Shown here: positions 9,451-27,119 of the stretch, one piece after another
Layout: each line of letters starts with the position of its first letter
Numbering within the stretch: the stretch's first letter is position 1
Assembly (NCBI GenBank): GCA_963920575.1
Contig: OY986970.1
Coordinates: forward strand, 17,878,851-17,942,850
Source: Narthecium ossifragum
Lineage: Eukaryota > Streptophyta > Magnoliopsida > Dioscoreales > Nartheciaceae
Direction: 5' to 3'
Length of the DNA stretch: 64,000 nt
Program-made: the position numbers and the translations under genes
Notes under the pieces: model-generated
Databases searched by the model: none
What the model was told of the DNA's origin: nothing
What the model saw: only the letters and a program-made list of their open reading frames with translations

Positions 9451-12400
9451 TGTCGCGCCCCGAACCGCGTAGGTCCAACCGGGTCGGGGACGCGAACCGG
9501 AACCTAACTGACTGCGGAAATTTTGGCGAGGTTTCCCTCTAATTATAGTGGTCTCCCTAGCAATTCATAATCATCCCGTATTAAACATTTAATCACAAAC
9601 TTCAAAACTGAAACTGAAAATATTACAAATCCTCAACAGGGTAAAAGTTATACAATTCTCTCCCGTATGAGGCTAACTAAGCAAAATGGTATAAGTAAAT
9701 GATCATCGCTCCTCAAGCACCGCCAGACGCCACCACGTCATGAAAATCCTGCCTGGTAGGGGCGACCGAAAAAGAGCTAGCGCCATCACCTGCAAAATGT
9801 AGCATGGATAGGAGTGACCACTAAACTCAGCAGGGACACTACACTACGATACTCACAAGGGAGGGAACACAATAGTGTCGTCCCCAAGTCAAACCTAGGT
9901 GTATACAAGGGTCCTACAACCCCACCGGGAATCCGTGAACGCAGGCCCAAACATTGCAGACTCTCAACATGACACAGAACACTGTTTGGCGGGAAAGGGC
10001 ACCACTGAGTAGGTAACTCCTCTACTCAAGAGTCAAGAACACCGGACACCGGCTACACCTCAGATTCAACTTGGAGTCGACACAACCTCTAATTATCAAA
10101 CAACATGTATTCAGGTCATCTAACCCTATCATCGAATTCAACTGAATTCTACAAATCGAGTCCTGGACCAAGCTATCCGTAACGGTCCTAGAGCTAGATC
10201 TGGACTACCCGAAAGCCCCGGATCGGCGATGAACCCATCGCCAGCGTCCTACTCTTATGCAACTAATGTATAAAACAATGCATGCTATGATCACACGCAG
10301 GATAAATACAGATACGCATGCAACAAATGTGATGATATATTAAACAAGGTCTGGGCACAGCACTCTGCCGGCCAGGGGTGGTGAACATGTAAGTAAGGTC
10401 TAGGAACTGCTGCAGTGGTGCCACCACCAACTGCCAGCAGTCCACCACAACACCTGCATCGGAAAGCAGCCCCGCAAACAACAGTTCACAGATCACAGAT
10501 AAAGCCCTCGGCGCACGCCAGCATGCAAGGCTAAGGAAAGCTGTAGGGCTACCCGCCCGTTTATTCTAAACATCCCGGGAGTCATCACTCCCCCGATTCA
10601 CCACTGCCCCTATTATAGGGCTAACATGCTTAAACATATGTACCAGGTATAAGGCGGTAAGAAAAACCGTCATACAAAGCCCCGCGGGCAAAAGCCACTT
10701 GAAAAATACCCCTCAGCCACTAAGAGATAGATCTCTCTTCCAGAGAAGATCGATCTTCTTAGTGCTTGGGAGAAAACTCGTCCCTGTCAACCGAAATAGA
10801 TCGATCTTCTCTACCAGAAGGATCGATCTTCTTCATGACATGGGAGAAAACTCGTCCCTGTCAACCAAAGGAGATCGATCTTCTCCACCAGGAGGATCGA
10901 TCTTCTTCGTAACATGGAACCCGCCATACCAGCCTAAGCAAGGATCGATCTTGTCCAATCGAAGGATCGATCCTGCTCGGGCTGGGCCTGACGCCCCACA
11001 AGGGATCGATCTTTCCTCAAGAGAGATCGATCCGAATGGGTTCTCCGACGGCCGGACGGCGAGAAATACCGCCGGAAAACACAACCAAACCCCCCAAAAT
11101 TCTGGGATCTGGTAGATCAAGGAACCACGAGTCCAACCAGTGAGATCATGGAAAACAAACATGTATTTTAACAGATCTAAGCAAAAGATCACAATCAAAC
11201 CGGAAAACTCCAAAAACCTGACAGATTATAGGTAGGATCCCTACCTAAGCAATAACAGCTTCAATCCAAGCTACTAGGCCTTGGATCATCCTCAACTCCT
11301 TCAAAATCAACAAATCTGAGCTCAAGATCCACGGATTTCAAAAGGGATTCAAGAAGAGAGTTGCATCCGCTTTATAGGCAAACGAACCGACCTATGAATG
11401 ATCGATCTTTCCTGGGAGAAAGATCGATCCTTCATAACGATCACACCTTGACTTTCTGGCACAAGGAGATCGATCTCTTAGCTAAAGAAGATCGATCTTA
11501 TTTTGTCTCACCCCGACCCGCGTAGGCCCAACCGGGCCGGCCGACGCGAACCGGAACCTAACCTATTGCGGAAATTTTAGCGAGGTTTCCCTCTAATCGT
11601 AGTGGTTACCCTAGCAATTCATAATAATCTTGTATTAACATACAATTACAAACCTCAAAGACTGAAACTAATATATAATACAAGTCCTCAAAACAGGGAA
11701 ATTATACATTTATCACTCCCGTAGGAGACTATCAAAAACAGAAGGGTAAAACTGAGATCGCCGACGCTGCCACGTCACCAAACACCAGCCCGGTAGGGGC
11801 GACCGAAGAAGAGCTAGCGCCATCACCTGCAAAACGCAGCCGGGGTAGGAGTGAGCACTAAGCTCAGCAGGGACACTACACTACGACACTCACAAGGGAG
11901 GGAAAACAACAGTGTTGCCCCCAAGCAAAGCCTGGATGTATACAGAGGTCCCATAACCCCACCGGACGTCCCAAACGCAGGCTCCCAGCACTACGGACTC
12001 ACAGTAGGACCGTGAACACTACCGGCGGGACAAGGCACCACTGAGTGGGCACACCCCCACTCAGAGATTCAAAGACTGTCGGACGCTGGCTACACCTCAG
12101 GACTCGATTCGAGGCTGACACGACCTCTAAACATCAAACAATATGTATTCAGGTCATCTAACCCTATCATCGAAAACGACTGAATACTACAAATCGAGTC
12201 ATGGACCAAGCTACCCGCAACGGCCCTAGAGCTAGATCCGGACTACCCGAAAGCCCCGGATCGGCGAACAACCCATCGCCAGCGCTCTACACAGATGCAA
12301 CTAATGCACAACACAATGCATGCTATGGACATGCACAGGATAATACATGTAAGCATGCAACAATATGTGATGATATAAATAACAAGGTCTGGGCACGGCA

Positions 12401-13709
12401 CCCTGCCAGCCCGGGGTGGTGAACATGTAAGAAAGGTCTAGGAGTTGCTACAGTGGGACCACCACCAACTGTCAGCAGTCCAACACAGCACCTGCATCGG
12501 GAAGCAACCCCGCAAACAACAGCTCACAGATATCACAGATAAAGCCCTCGGCGCACGCCGTCATGCAAGGCTAGAGAAAGCTGTAGGGCTACCCGCCCGT
12601 TTATTCTAAACATCCCGGATCTTCCTCGGAGGAAGGATCGATCTTTCTCGAGACAGAGGGCACCCTTCTGGTCGCGCCAAGAAAGATCGATCCTTCCTCC
12701 CAGGAAGATCGATCCTTCTCGCGATGCAGGGTAACCATGCTACCCAAGACCCAGGATCGATCTTCTCCAAGCAGAGGATCGATCCTTCATCGGGCGTAGC
12801 ATGACCAACTCAGAGGGATCGATCCTTCTTAAGGAAGGATCGATCCGGATGGGTTCTCTGGCGTACTTTCGGCGAGAAATACCGCCGGAAAATACATCCC
12901 AACCTATCAAAACTCTGGGATCTGATAGATCAAGATCCCACGAGTCCAAAACCGGTGAAATCACGGAAAACCAACATGCGTATTAAGAGATCTAAGCATA
13001 AGAACACAATCAAACCGGAAAAACCAAAAACCCGAAAAGATTGTAGGTAGGAATCCCTACCTAAGCAAGAGCAGCTTCAATCCAAGCTGGTAGGCCTTGG
13101 ATCGTCCTCAAACACCTTCAAAAATCGCAAGATCTGAGCTCAGATCTCCGGATTTTAAAAGGATTTAAGGAAGAAAGTCTCGTCTGCTTTATAGGCAAAC
13201 GAACCGACCTATGAATGATCGATCTTTCCTTGCACTTGACTTTCTGGCACCAAAAAGATCGATCTTCTAGTAAGGAAGGATCGATCATTTAGGTGCAGAA
13301 AGCTAGACTTGGGCTAGAACTTAAGCCCAAGCCCGGATCTTTCGATCTCGGGTCCCACTAACCATTCTAGCCAAACATTACCACAAACATGGTCAGTGTG
13401 TGCACACGCGGGTGTAAAACAAGCCAACAAGGCGCAATTTACCAAATTTCCCTTGCGGTCCACGACGAACCACAGGAGTAGAGGGACGGGTCCTCACAGA
13501 TTTGTCCAGAAAGCTAAACTTGGGCAAGAACTCAAGCCCAAGTCCGGATCTTTCGATCTCAGGTCCCACTAACCATTCTAGCCAAACATTACCACAAACA
13601 TTGTCAGTGTGTGCACACGCGGGTGTGAAACTAGCCGACAATGCGCAATTTACCAAATTGCCCTTGCGGTCTACATCGAGCCACAGGAGTAGAGGGACGG
13701 GTCCTCACA
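9451..13709 (-). mobile_element. Family A solo LTR (outer copy), TSD GGTGA, carrying a nested copy
   Basis: Starts TGTCGCGCCCCGAACC and ends GGGACGGGTCCTCACA, flanked by GGTGA at 9446-9450 and 13710-13714. About 2.26 kb after removing the nested copy at 11504-13498. The TATA-like box (CCTATAAAGC on -, about 11371-11380) shows transcription sense is -, so the element's own start is TGTGAGGACCC. Paired GATCGATC palindromes lie at 10727-11035 (five pairs) and 11398-11500 (two pairs, directly upstream of the TATA on -). No coding region is recognised. Confidence 0.85.
11504..13498 (-). mobile_element. Family A solo LTR nested inside the previous one
   Basis: Starts TGTCTCACCCCGACCC and ends GGACGGGTCCTCACA. 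Flanks are TATTT (11499-11503) and GATTT (13499-13503), a 5-bp duplication with one mismatch. 1995 bp. It is closely similar along its length to the outer copy (same 'aaagccctcggcgcacgcc' and 'cctatgaatgatcgatctttcc' blocks). Paired GATCGATC arrays lie at about 12615-12850 and 13217-13290, and a TATA-like box on - at about 13187-13196. Confidence 0.85.
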
Positions 13710-13714
13710 GGTGA

Positions 13715-14455
13715 GGGGTCCTTGGATCTGATGGTGGATGGCGGTGGAGACGTTGGGTGCGGTGGTGCTGAGCAGGGGGCGCCGCCTATTCCCAAAGAGG
13801 GCGTATTGGTTGCGGGGTCTAGAGGAGGAAGGAGGAGAGGAGCGCCGGGCGGGTTCGCCGGAGTGGTGCTGAGGGGTGGATGTTGCGGGGTCCAGAGGAG
13901 AAAGGAGGAGAGGAGCCGCGGGGGGTTGTGTGGGTTCAGTGGCACTGATAGGTGGGGGCGGTGGCGGATCTGGATCTGGGAACGACCGATGATGGATCTA
14001 GGGGTGGGGGCAGTGGCGGATCTGGATCTGGGAGCAGCCGATGACGGATTTGGATCTGGGGGTGGCGACGGGGGGCGATGGATTTGGGAGCGGCGACGGC
14101 GGTGGCGGATCGGGATTTGGGAGAGGCCGGTGACAAATCTAGGGGTGGGGGCGTCGGGGGATCTGGATCTGGGAGCAGCCGGCAACGGATCTGGATATGG
14201 GGGCGGCGGCAGCTGGCGACGGATTTGGAAGCAGCGACGGCGGCGATGGATCAGGATCTGGGAGTGGCCAGCGATGGATCTGGGGGTGGGGGCGCCGGTG
14301 GATCTGGATCTGGAGCAGCCGACGACGGATCTGGGAGCGGCAGTGGCGACGAATTTTGGATCTGGGAGCGGCCGATGACGGATCTAGGGGTAGGGGCGGC
14401 GGTGGATCGGGAGGTGGTAGCCGTCCGAATCTAGAGGTGGGGGAGGTGTTTTAAA
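13715..14455. repeat. GC-rich degenerate tandem region (Gly/Asp-coding look)
   Basis: Imperfect repeats of GGATCTGGATCTGGGAGC with CGGCGATGG-like spacers. Long overlapping frames are open on both strands (for example 13641-14378 +, 13631-14185 -) only because the repeat lacks stops. No conserved domain. It is the right-hand continuation of 9191-9445. Confidence 0.6.
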
Positions 14456-15571
14456 GGGGATATAGTGATAATAATAGAGAGAAGGGTATAAGAGTCTTTA
14501 AATTCTAAGATAGTGTTTAGGAGTTAAATCTAAACGTTGTTGTTTTATTAGTAGGATAAGATTTACTTATGGTGCTCCCTACTAAAATCCTAAAAAAATA
14601 CACGTTACGAACACGCGTATAAATGAATACACGTATAACCAATAATGATACGCGTACTCATGATACGTACATAACCAATAATTATATATGTATATTATAT
14701 ATATATATTTTATTAAGGGTCATGTCAAAATAAGATATGTGATCTTAAAGTGTCAAAATTGAATATTAGGGGTTGTATTTGAAGAAAAAAAAATCCGATT
14801 CACGTGCCCTTAAAATGGAATCTTTGTACAGTTTGCAGGTGGATCCATTTGAATCCCGAGGCCATCGAAGAGCCAAGGTGTCCATTTCCTTTCTTTTCTT
14901 CTGGTGGTTCGGAATTATAAAGGAAAGAAACAGCTGCCTCCAAGGCTACAAAAGATTCCCTCGTGGGTTCCTCGCTTACGGTTTTTTAACTGGTATCTGA
15001 CACCAAAAGGCCCCATCTTGGGACGTGTTCTCTCCTCTCAACATACACTCTCCTCTGCTCCCATTGAGAGGGGAGTGAGTGAAGAGAGAGAGGGCCTCTC
15101 GTTTGCCTCGTTTATTATAAAGTTATCGGGGCCGTTGAGATCGTGGGGAGATGGGAGAGGAGCCGTCGGTCACTCGCTGGACCTTTGAGGTTAAAACTTT
15201 AAACCCCTCTCAAATCTCCCCATTTTAGCTCGCTATTTCTTCTAAAGTTGCGAGCTTGTGTCTGATCTCGCTTCTCTATATGGTGGGTTTTGATCTCGAT
15301 TGGTCCTCAATCGATGTCATTTGTGGGTTTTATGCCATCGTGGAAATTAGTGGGTTCCGGAAAATGGGTTTTCTTTGATTCACTGTTTTCATGCTCTCGA
15401 AGAGCCCAATTCGTAGATTTAGCACCAGGATTGTCCTATTTTCCCGTTTTTAATTCAAAGATTTGATCTTGACATTGTTATCCTGAAAAGTTCTTTTTTT
15501 CCCTCACTTATTATACTGTCCTCTGAAAGTTTTGTTTTGGTGTGTCTCCTGCCTCGATTTAGGATTTCAAG
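14456..15571 (+). promoter_or_regulatory. Upstream region and 5' leader of the AAA ATPase gene
   Basis: 14456-14780 is AT-rich with alternating 'tacgcgta'-type motifs and a TA run near 14690-14710. From about 15040 the sequence becomes CT/GA-rich and leader-like. A 5'-UTR intron is possible between about 15283 (GGTGGG) and the CGATTTAG acceptor at 15562, nine bases before the ATG. I cannot fix the transcription start. Confidence 0.4.
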
Positions 15572-22388
<6,817 letters not shown>

Positions 22389-22960
22389 AGGTGTGGCATG
22401 AAAACTTTGATCTCATGCTGAGATCTTTCTTTTTCCATTTCAAACAACTCAAATGTCATGCTAGCTTTTTGTCTGCCACTCCAGGGTTGTCTTGAGATGA
22501 CTTCACCAAAGGAACTCAATGTTGGGAGCATTCTGTTGTAATGTGATACATTGATGAGTTGGAATTGTGAGTCTGCTATCTCTGGTGTATGAACAAGCAA
22601 ATGATTCATCTCTAGGCATTTATTCTCTATGACGCAATTGGAGTGTAGACTGTTGCAGTTCATGGCTTGAATTGCTGCAGTGGTGGAAACTTGTTCAAAA
22701 TGCTTACAATGTAGTGATTGCAAAAGTTCGAGCTTGGCTGTCTTGATACATGCCTTTTCCTTCATCTAGACAACCGTATCCTTTCCTACGTGGGGGTTGT
22801 GGGGGGAGCGTAGTGGGTGGCAAGGGGACCACTAGTACTGTATGTCACTAGCAATAAAACAATGGTTTTTTTTTTTTGTTGTTGAAGATTATCAACATCT
22901 ATCAAGTACTACCACCTGAAGGTTACAATAGAAACATTTAACCTGCCGTGGACCCATGTA
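22389..22960 (+). other. 3' UTR and downstream flank of the AAA ATPase gene
   Basis: Non-coding after the TAA at 22386-22388. An AATAAAA-type polyadenylation signal is at about 22853 ('agcaataaaac'), followed by a T run. No other gene. It ends at the MULE target duplication (22961-22969). Confidence 0.5.
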
Positions 22961-22969
22961 TAAGTTTGG

Positions 22970-23100
22970 GTTACAGCTATCCGCATCATAATTTGGACTC
23001 AACACATTATAGTCTATGTTTGAAAATCTCAGTTTTTACTCAACACATCATACAAAATAAATCTGTTTACCTAAACTATTCTCAAAATCTCACACCACAC
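22970..23100 (+). repeat. Left terminal inverted repeat of the MULE
   Basis: Pairs with 30560-30693. The best-kept core is GCTATC-GCA-CATAATTT-GACTCA, then looser matches in 'atctgtttacctaaac' against 'atcttatctaccttaac' and 'tctcacaccacac' against 'catcacaacaccac'. Confidence 0.75.
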
Positions 23101-23812
23101 TAACACCCCCAATCCACCCCAAACAAAACCCAAAATATCTACACTACTTCTCACCCCACTCCAGCCCCTACCTTCTTCCCCCTCTTCTACCGAGACTTCC
23201 TCCCTCCCTCTTCTACCGAACTCTCTCCCTCTCTTCACTCTCCCGAGCATCTCCCTCCACCTTCCCAACGCCCTCTCCCGAACGTTGCCAGCCTCCCTAC
23301 ACCCGCGGCAGAGCCTCGCCGGCGAGCTATCCACGCCTCCGTCGAGTCCGTCGAGTGAGATTTCACAACAAGTGAGTTTTTCATTTCTTGTTGCATGAAA
23401 TGCATTGCCTTTGTATTGTTTTTGCATATATAGCATTGGTTTTGCAGCATTGTTCTCCGAATACGGTTTTTTTCAAGATTTTCAAAATTTTCCAATGGGT
23501 TCCGACCTTTCAGTTTTATACGTATCAATCGGTACAAGACAACCGAATGATTCACTATCATATCGGTACATATTCACCGATATGATAGGATTATTTATCG
23601 GTACGTAGGTACCGATCAATACGCTTTTTGCTGTATGGAAAAGAGCTTGTTCGGTATCAAGGTACCGATATCTATTCTAAACTATCGATAACTTACTACC
23701 GATATGTATGATTTATTACCGGTACTTAGGTACCGTTAATAACGCTTAATTGCCGGTATATGGATACCGAAACGCTCTACTAATCTTTGCATTTCTTTTT
23801 CAAAACAGTTAA
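23101..23812 (+). promoter_or_regulatory. PMD gene leader, first intron and left TATCGGTA cluster
   Basis: 23101-23370 is a C/T-rich leader. A donor (AACAA|GTGAGT, about 23370) and an acceptor (CAAAACAG, ending 23809) define a likely 5'-UTR intron, four bases before the ATG. From 23528 to 23771 this intron holds about 12 copies of the motif ATCGGTAC/TACCGAT or the variant TACCGGTA, in both orientations. Coding exons lack such a cluster. Confidence 0.65.
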
Positions 23813-26270
23813 ATGGTTCGTCCACGGGGAAAAGCACCCGCCGGAGCCTCGTCATCTTTGGTGGCCTCGACATCTTCATCGGCCCGCGGTGACCGGCCGA
23901 CGGCCTCAGCTAGGAGGAGGAGAGCGGTACTAGAGGAGATTCCAGAGGAGATCCCAGAGGGTGCCTTAATGGCTGCTGGCCCTGGTGAAGAGGAAGAGGT
24001 GTCTGACGACGAGTCACCCATCCCTGGTGGGCCTGTTGACCGGTCGGTTTTGACGGAGTTCAAAACACACGTGGCATATCGGATATGGGCTGGAGAGGTA
24101 AAAAAAGGTTGAGTTTTTTTTATATCATGCCGTGTTTATATCAAAGTCTGCTCACTTTTCCCCTTCTTCTTAACGTAGGAGCGTGGCCCACTGAAAATTT
24201 ATGCGCATGGGCTCTCCACTACGAAATGGGACAGCATCGAACGGCAAGACTTTAAGAATGCCGTGGAGGCCACCGGTCTAGCAAATCTGACGGAGTGTTC
24301 TTACAAGACTATCAACAGTGCCCTGGTGTCGGCGTTCATCGAGAGGTGGCATCCGGAGACCAACACGTTCCACCTGCCCTGTGGAGAGATGACGATCACT
24401 TTGGGTGACGTGAGTCGTATACTGGGCATCCCCGTTGCCGGTAGGCCACTTGAAGAGTGCAAGTTGAAAGTCTCCCAGCTGAAAGCGCTTATGAAGGTTA
24501 ATTTGGGAGTCAGTGAATCAGAGGCCGCGAGCCAGTTGGATGGGAGAGGGCTGTCAGTCAGTATGACCTGGCTGAGGAGAGAGTGCACTCTCTGCAAGGT
24601 CGGCCTGAGTGCTCTGTCAAGGCATACAAGTCGGGGTCGAAGGTTCACGTGTCCTGCCTTTCTGCTCTCACGGACTTGGATACCGTGCGTGAGTATGCGT
24701 GGGGTGCCGCCGGCCTCGTCTACCTCTATCACATGCTTGGCTCTGCCAGTCGATGGGGGACAAGAGCAATTGGCGGATACTTGACTCTGGTGGAGGTACG
24801 TACTTTTCAAACATCTGCTTTGTGATATAATACCAATAATTGTGACTGACCCATATTTTTTTAATCAATGCAGGCATGGATATATGATCACCTCCCGGTA
24901 ATTATAAAGCCACAGCCCGACCCAGAATACACGGTTGACAAGACGACTGCTCTTGCATGGCTGGATCACAAAGATCCAGGTCAGGATCCGGAAATGGCTC
25001 TGCTTCAATGGCGCGCAGAGATTGATTCCCTGAGTAGACATAAGGTGAGTTGTAATCTTTGTCTGACTCCGAGTTGAATTTTGTAATCTATTTAGTAGTG
25101 ATCAAATATTGATTCCCTTACGGCATGTTTGGTTCGCACAAGGAATGGGAATGGGAATGGGAATGAGATTAGGAATGGGGATGGAATGGGATTGGGATTA
25201 AGAATGGTCATTACCAAGGTGATTTTGTAATATTAGGATTGTGAATGAGAATGAAGCATTGCCATGTTTTGTATACAAACAGAAGCATGGGAATGGAATA
25301 GGAATGAAATATAGATAACTAAAATACCCTCTTTTTTTAACATAGAGAGATCCGATTAAGGGTAGATTAGTAATTTAATTTTTTAACCACCATTAACCGC
25401 CATTTCGTCGGGAATGGAATGAGGCATTCCGGGGTATTAGATGGGATTGCCTCATTCCCAACTTGTCAGGAATGGAGCATTCCATTCCCAACTTTAATGT
25501 CTAACTAAACAACGGAATGGGATTTGACCAAGGATTTGACCATTCCATTCCCGGCGGTTATGTCCAACCAAACATGCCGTTAGTATGAGTATGGTTGCAG
25601 GTTGTGTGGGACCCATACGTCAGACATAGAGGAGGCCCCTTCCCTCGTGACGATATTAGCTTTTTCCTCGGCACCATAAGCAGCGGGGAGCACGTCGAGC
25701 CGTACCATCCTGATCGGGTGCTTCGGCAATTCGGGATCATACAGACCATTCCCGCCGCCCCACTAAGGCCAACCCACTTCCACATGGGAGCCAAGGAGAC
25801 TGCCCGGGGGTACAAGAGGGCCTTCCACTACGAGCCGCGGTTCTGGGCTGATTGGCCAAGCCACTGCACTGCTCTATGCCGGACGGGTGAGTATGCTATC
25901 CGTGGGTATGACTGCGTGGATGGGTATTATGACTGGTATCGATCCATATCTCATGTGAAGGTCATAAACCCAGAGCGGAGGACTTTCTAGGCTGAACATG
26001 CAGATGATTATCTGCCGGCGAATGTAACTTTTAGAAATTCTAAATGAAAATGAAATACTAGCGCATAATATTATGTCTAATTTGTTTCGAATTCTTGAAA
26101 TTCAGTATGATCGGATTGTCACGATCATCGACGACACCATGGCGCACATGGATACCCTGACCATTGACGACCACAGGAGTAGGTGGGCGCGGGCTCAAAG
26201 AATAGCCCGAGTCGAGATTGACACGGAGCGCGCCTACGAGAGAAGATCTAGACAACGAACCAGAGAATAG
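23813..26270 (+). pseudogene. Plant mobile domain (PMD, aminotransferase-like) gene carried by the MULE
   Basis: Exons: 23813-24097, 24179-24795, 24874-25044, 25601-26023, 26106-26270; GT-AG introns, about 553 codons. An N-terminal low-complexity acidic region (about residues 1-75) is followed by the PMD. The diagnostic block TNTFHLPCGEMTITLGDVSR and ILGIPVAGRPL lies in exon 2. The second half has YAWGAAGLVYLYHML, VVWDPY and QFGIIQTIP blocks, then a basic C-terminus (ERAYERRSRQRTRE). Two lesions: exon 2 is one base short (617 bp), with the frame changing near 24520-24560; and a stop codon at 25988-25990 is followed by 11 more in-frame sense codons up to the donor. PMD proteins such as Arabidopsis MAIN/MAIL1 act in silencing and genome stability, and PMDs are also known inside transposons. 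A role in the element's expression or transposition is inference. Confidence 0.8.
25121..25579. mobile_element. PIF/Harbinger-type (Tourist-like) MITE, TSD TTA
   Basis: 459 bp with perfect 14-bp terminal inverted repeats CGGCATGTTTGGTT ... AACCAAACATGCCG, flanked by TTA at 25118-25120 and 25580-25582. The interior has GGAATGGGAATGGGAATG-type repeats common in Tourist-like elements. No coding capacity. It lies in intron 3 of the PMD gene and is bounded by intact splice sites (25045 donor, 25600 acceptor). Confidence 0.88.
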
Positions 26271-27119
26271 CATGTATATTGATCGTCATGAATGTGTTTC
26301 CAATGTATGAACTTAATTGTTTCCAATGTATGGACGTGTTTCCAATGTATAGACGTGTTTCCAATGCATTGCAATTTCTACAGGATTGGTAGAATTAAAC
26401 CTCCCTCCCAAATACTCTGTTTTTTTTATCAGGTCTGGTTCTATCGGTACCCAAGTACCGATAACAACCCAAACATTATCGGTACCATACTACGGAATAT
26501 ATACCGCACCTTATCGGTACTTAAATACCGTTACAAAGCCAGTCAAGTAAAACAAACACTGTTACGGTACTCACTCTTCCGAACAGTGAAGCATTATATC
26601 GGTACTTTAATACCGATAGAACATGGAATCAAAGACAGAAGTAAGCTGCGTTTTATCGGTAGTATAGTACCGATAAAATGCTTCACTGTTCGGAAGAGTG
26701 AGTACCGATACAAAGCCAATCAAGTAAAACAAACACTGTCTCGGTACTCACTCTTCCGAACAGTGAAGCATTTTATCGGTACCTTAATACCGATAGAACA
26801 TGGAATCAAAGGCATAAGTAAGCTGCGTTTTATCGGTAGTATCGTACCGATAAAATGCTTCACTGTTCGGAAGAGTGAGTACCGAAACAGTGTTTGTTTT
26901 ACTTGATTGGCTTTGTATCAGTCTTCAATTACCGATATTTTCGGGTATACATCCGGTAGTATGGTACCGATATTTGTCTGGGTTATTATCGGTACTTTGG
27001 TACCGATAGAAGCATACCTGATAAAAAACAGTTTTTGAAGCAACCCTTTGCAACACAATGTTTACAACCATACAAGATATTAATATTCAAAATCATACAA
27101 GATATTAATACCCAAATTT
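26271..27119. repeat. Intergenic TATCGGTA/TACCGATA cluster with nested inverted repeats
   Basis: Lies between the convergent 3' ends of the two MULE genes. 26291-26372 holds about four copies of a 'gtttccaatgtatggac' repeat. From 26438 to 27010 there are roughly 20-25 TATCGGTA or TACCGATA half-sites, mostly as facing pairs 4-7 bp apart (TATCGGTACTTTAATACCGATA-like). 26534-26915 also holds a unit of about 180 bp, present twice in direct orientation and partly a third time inverted (arms containing CACTCTTCCGAACAGTGAAG and its complement). An open frame here (26292-26906 +) is a repeat artefact. Confidence 0.8.

Noticed and set aside
13631..14454. Overlapping Gly- or Pro-rich frames on both strands
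   Set aside because: Degenerate GGATCTGG repeats; codon content follows the repeat, with no conserved motif.
23813..26270. PMD gene as an independent host gene
   Set aside because: It lies between MULE ends with a target duplication, shares motif clusters with the transposase gene, and is damaged.
26292..26906. 204-codon open frame in the MULE intergenic region
   Set aside because: It is made of the TATCGGTA pair repeats and the direct 180-bp units; no conserved peptide and no plausible start context.
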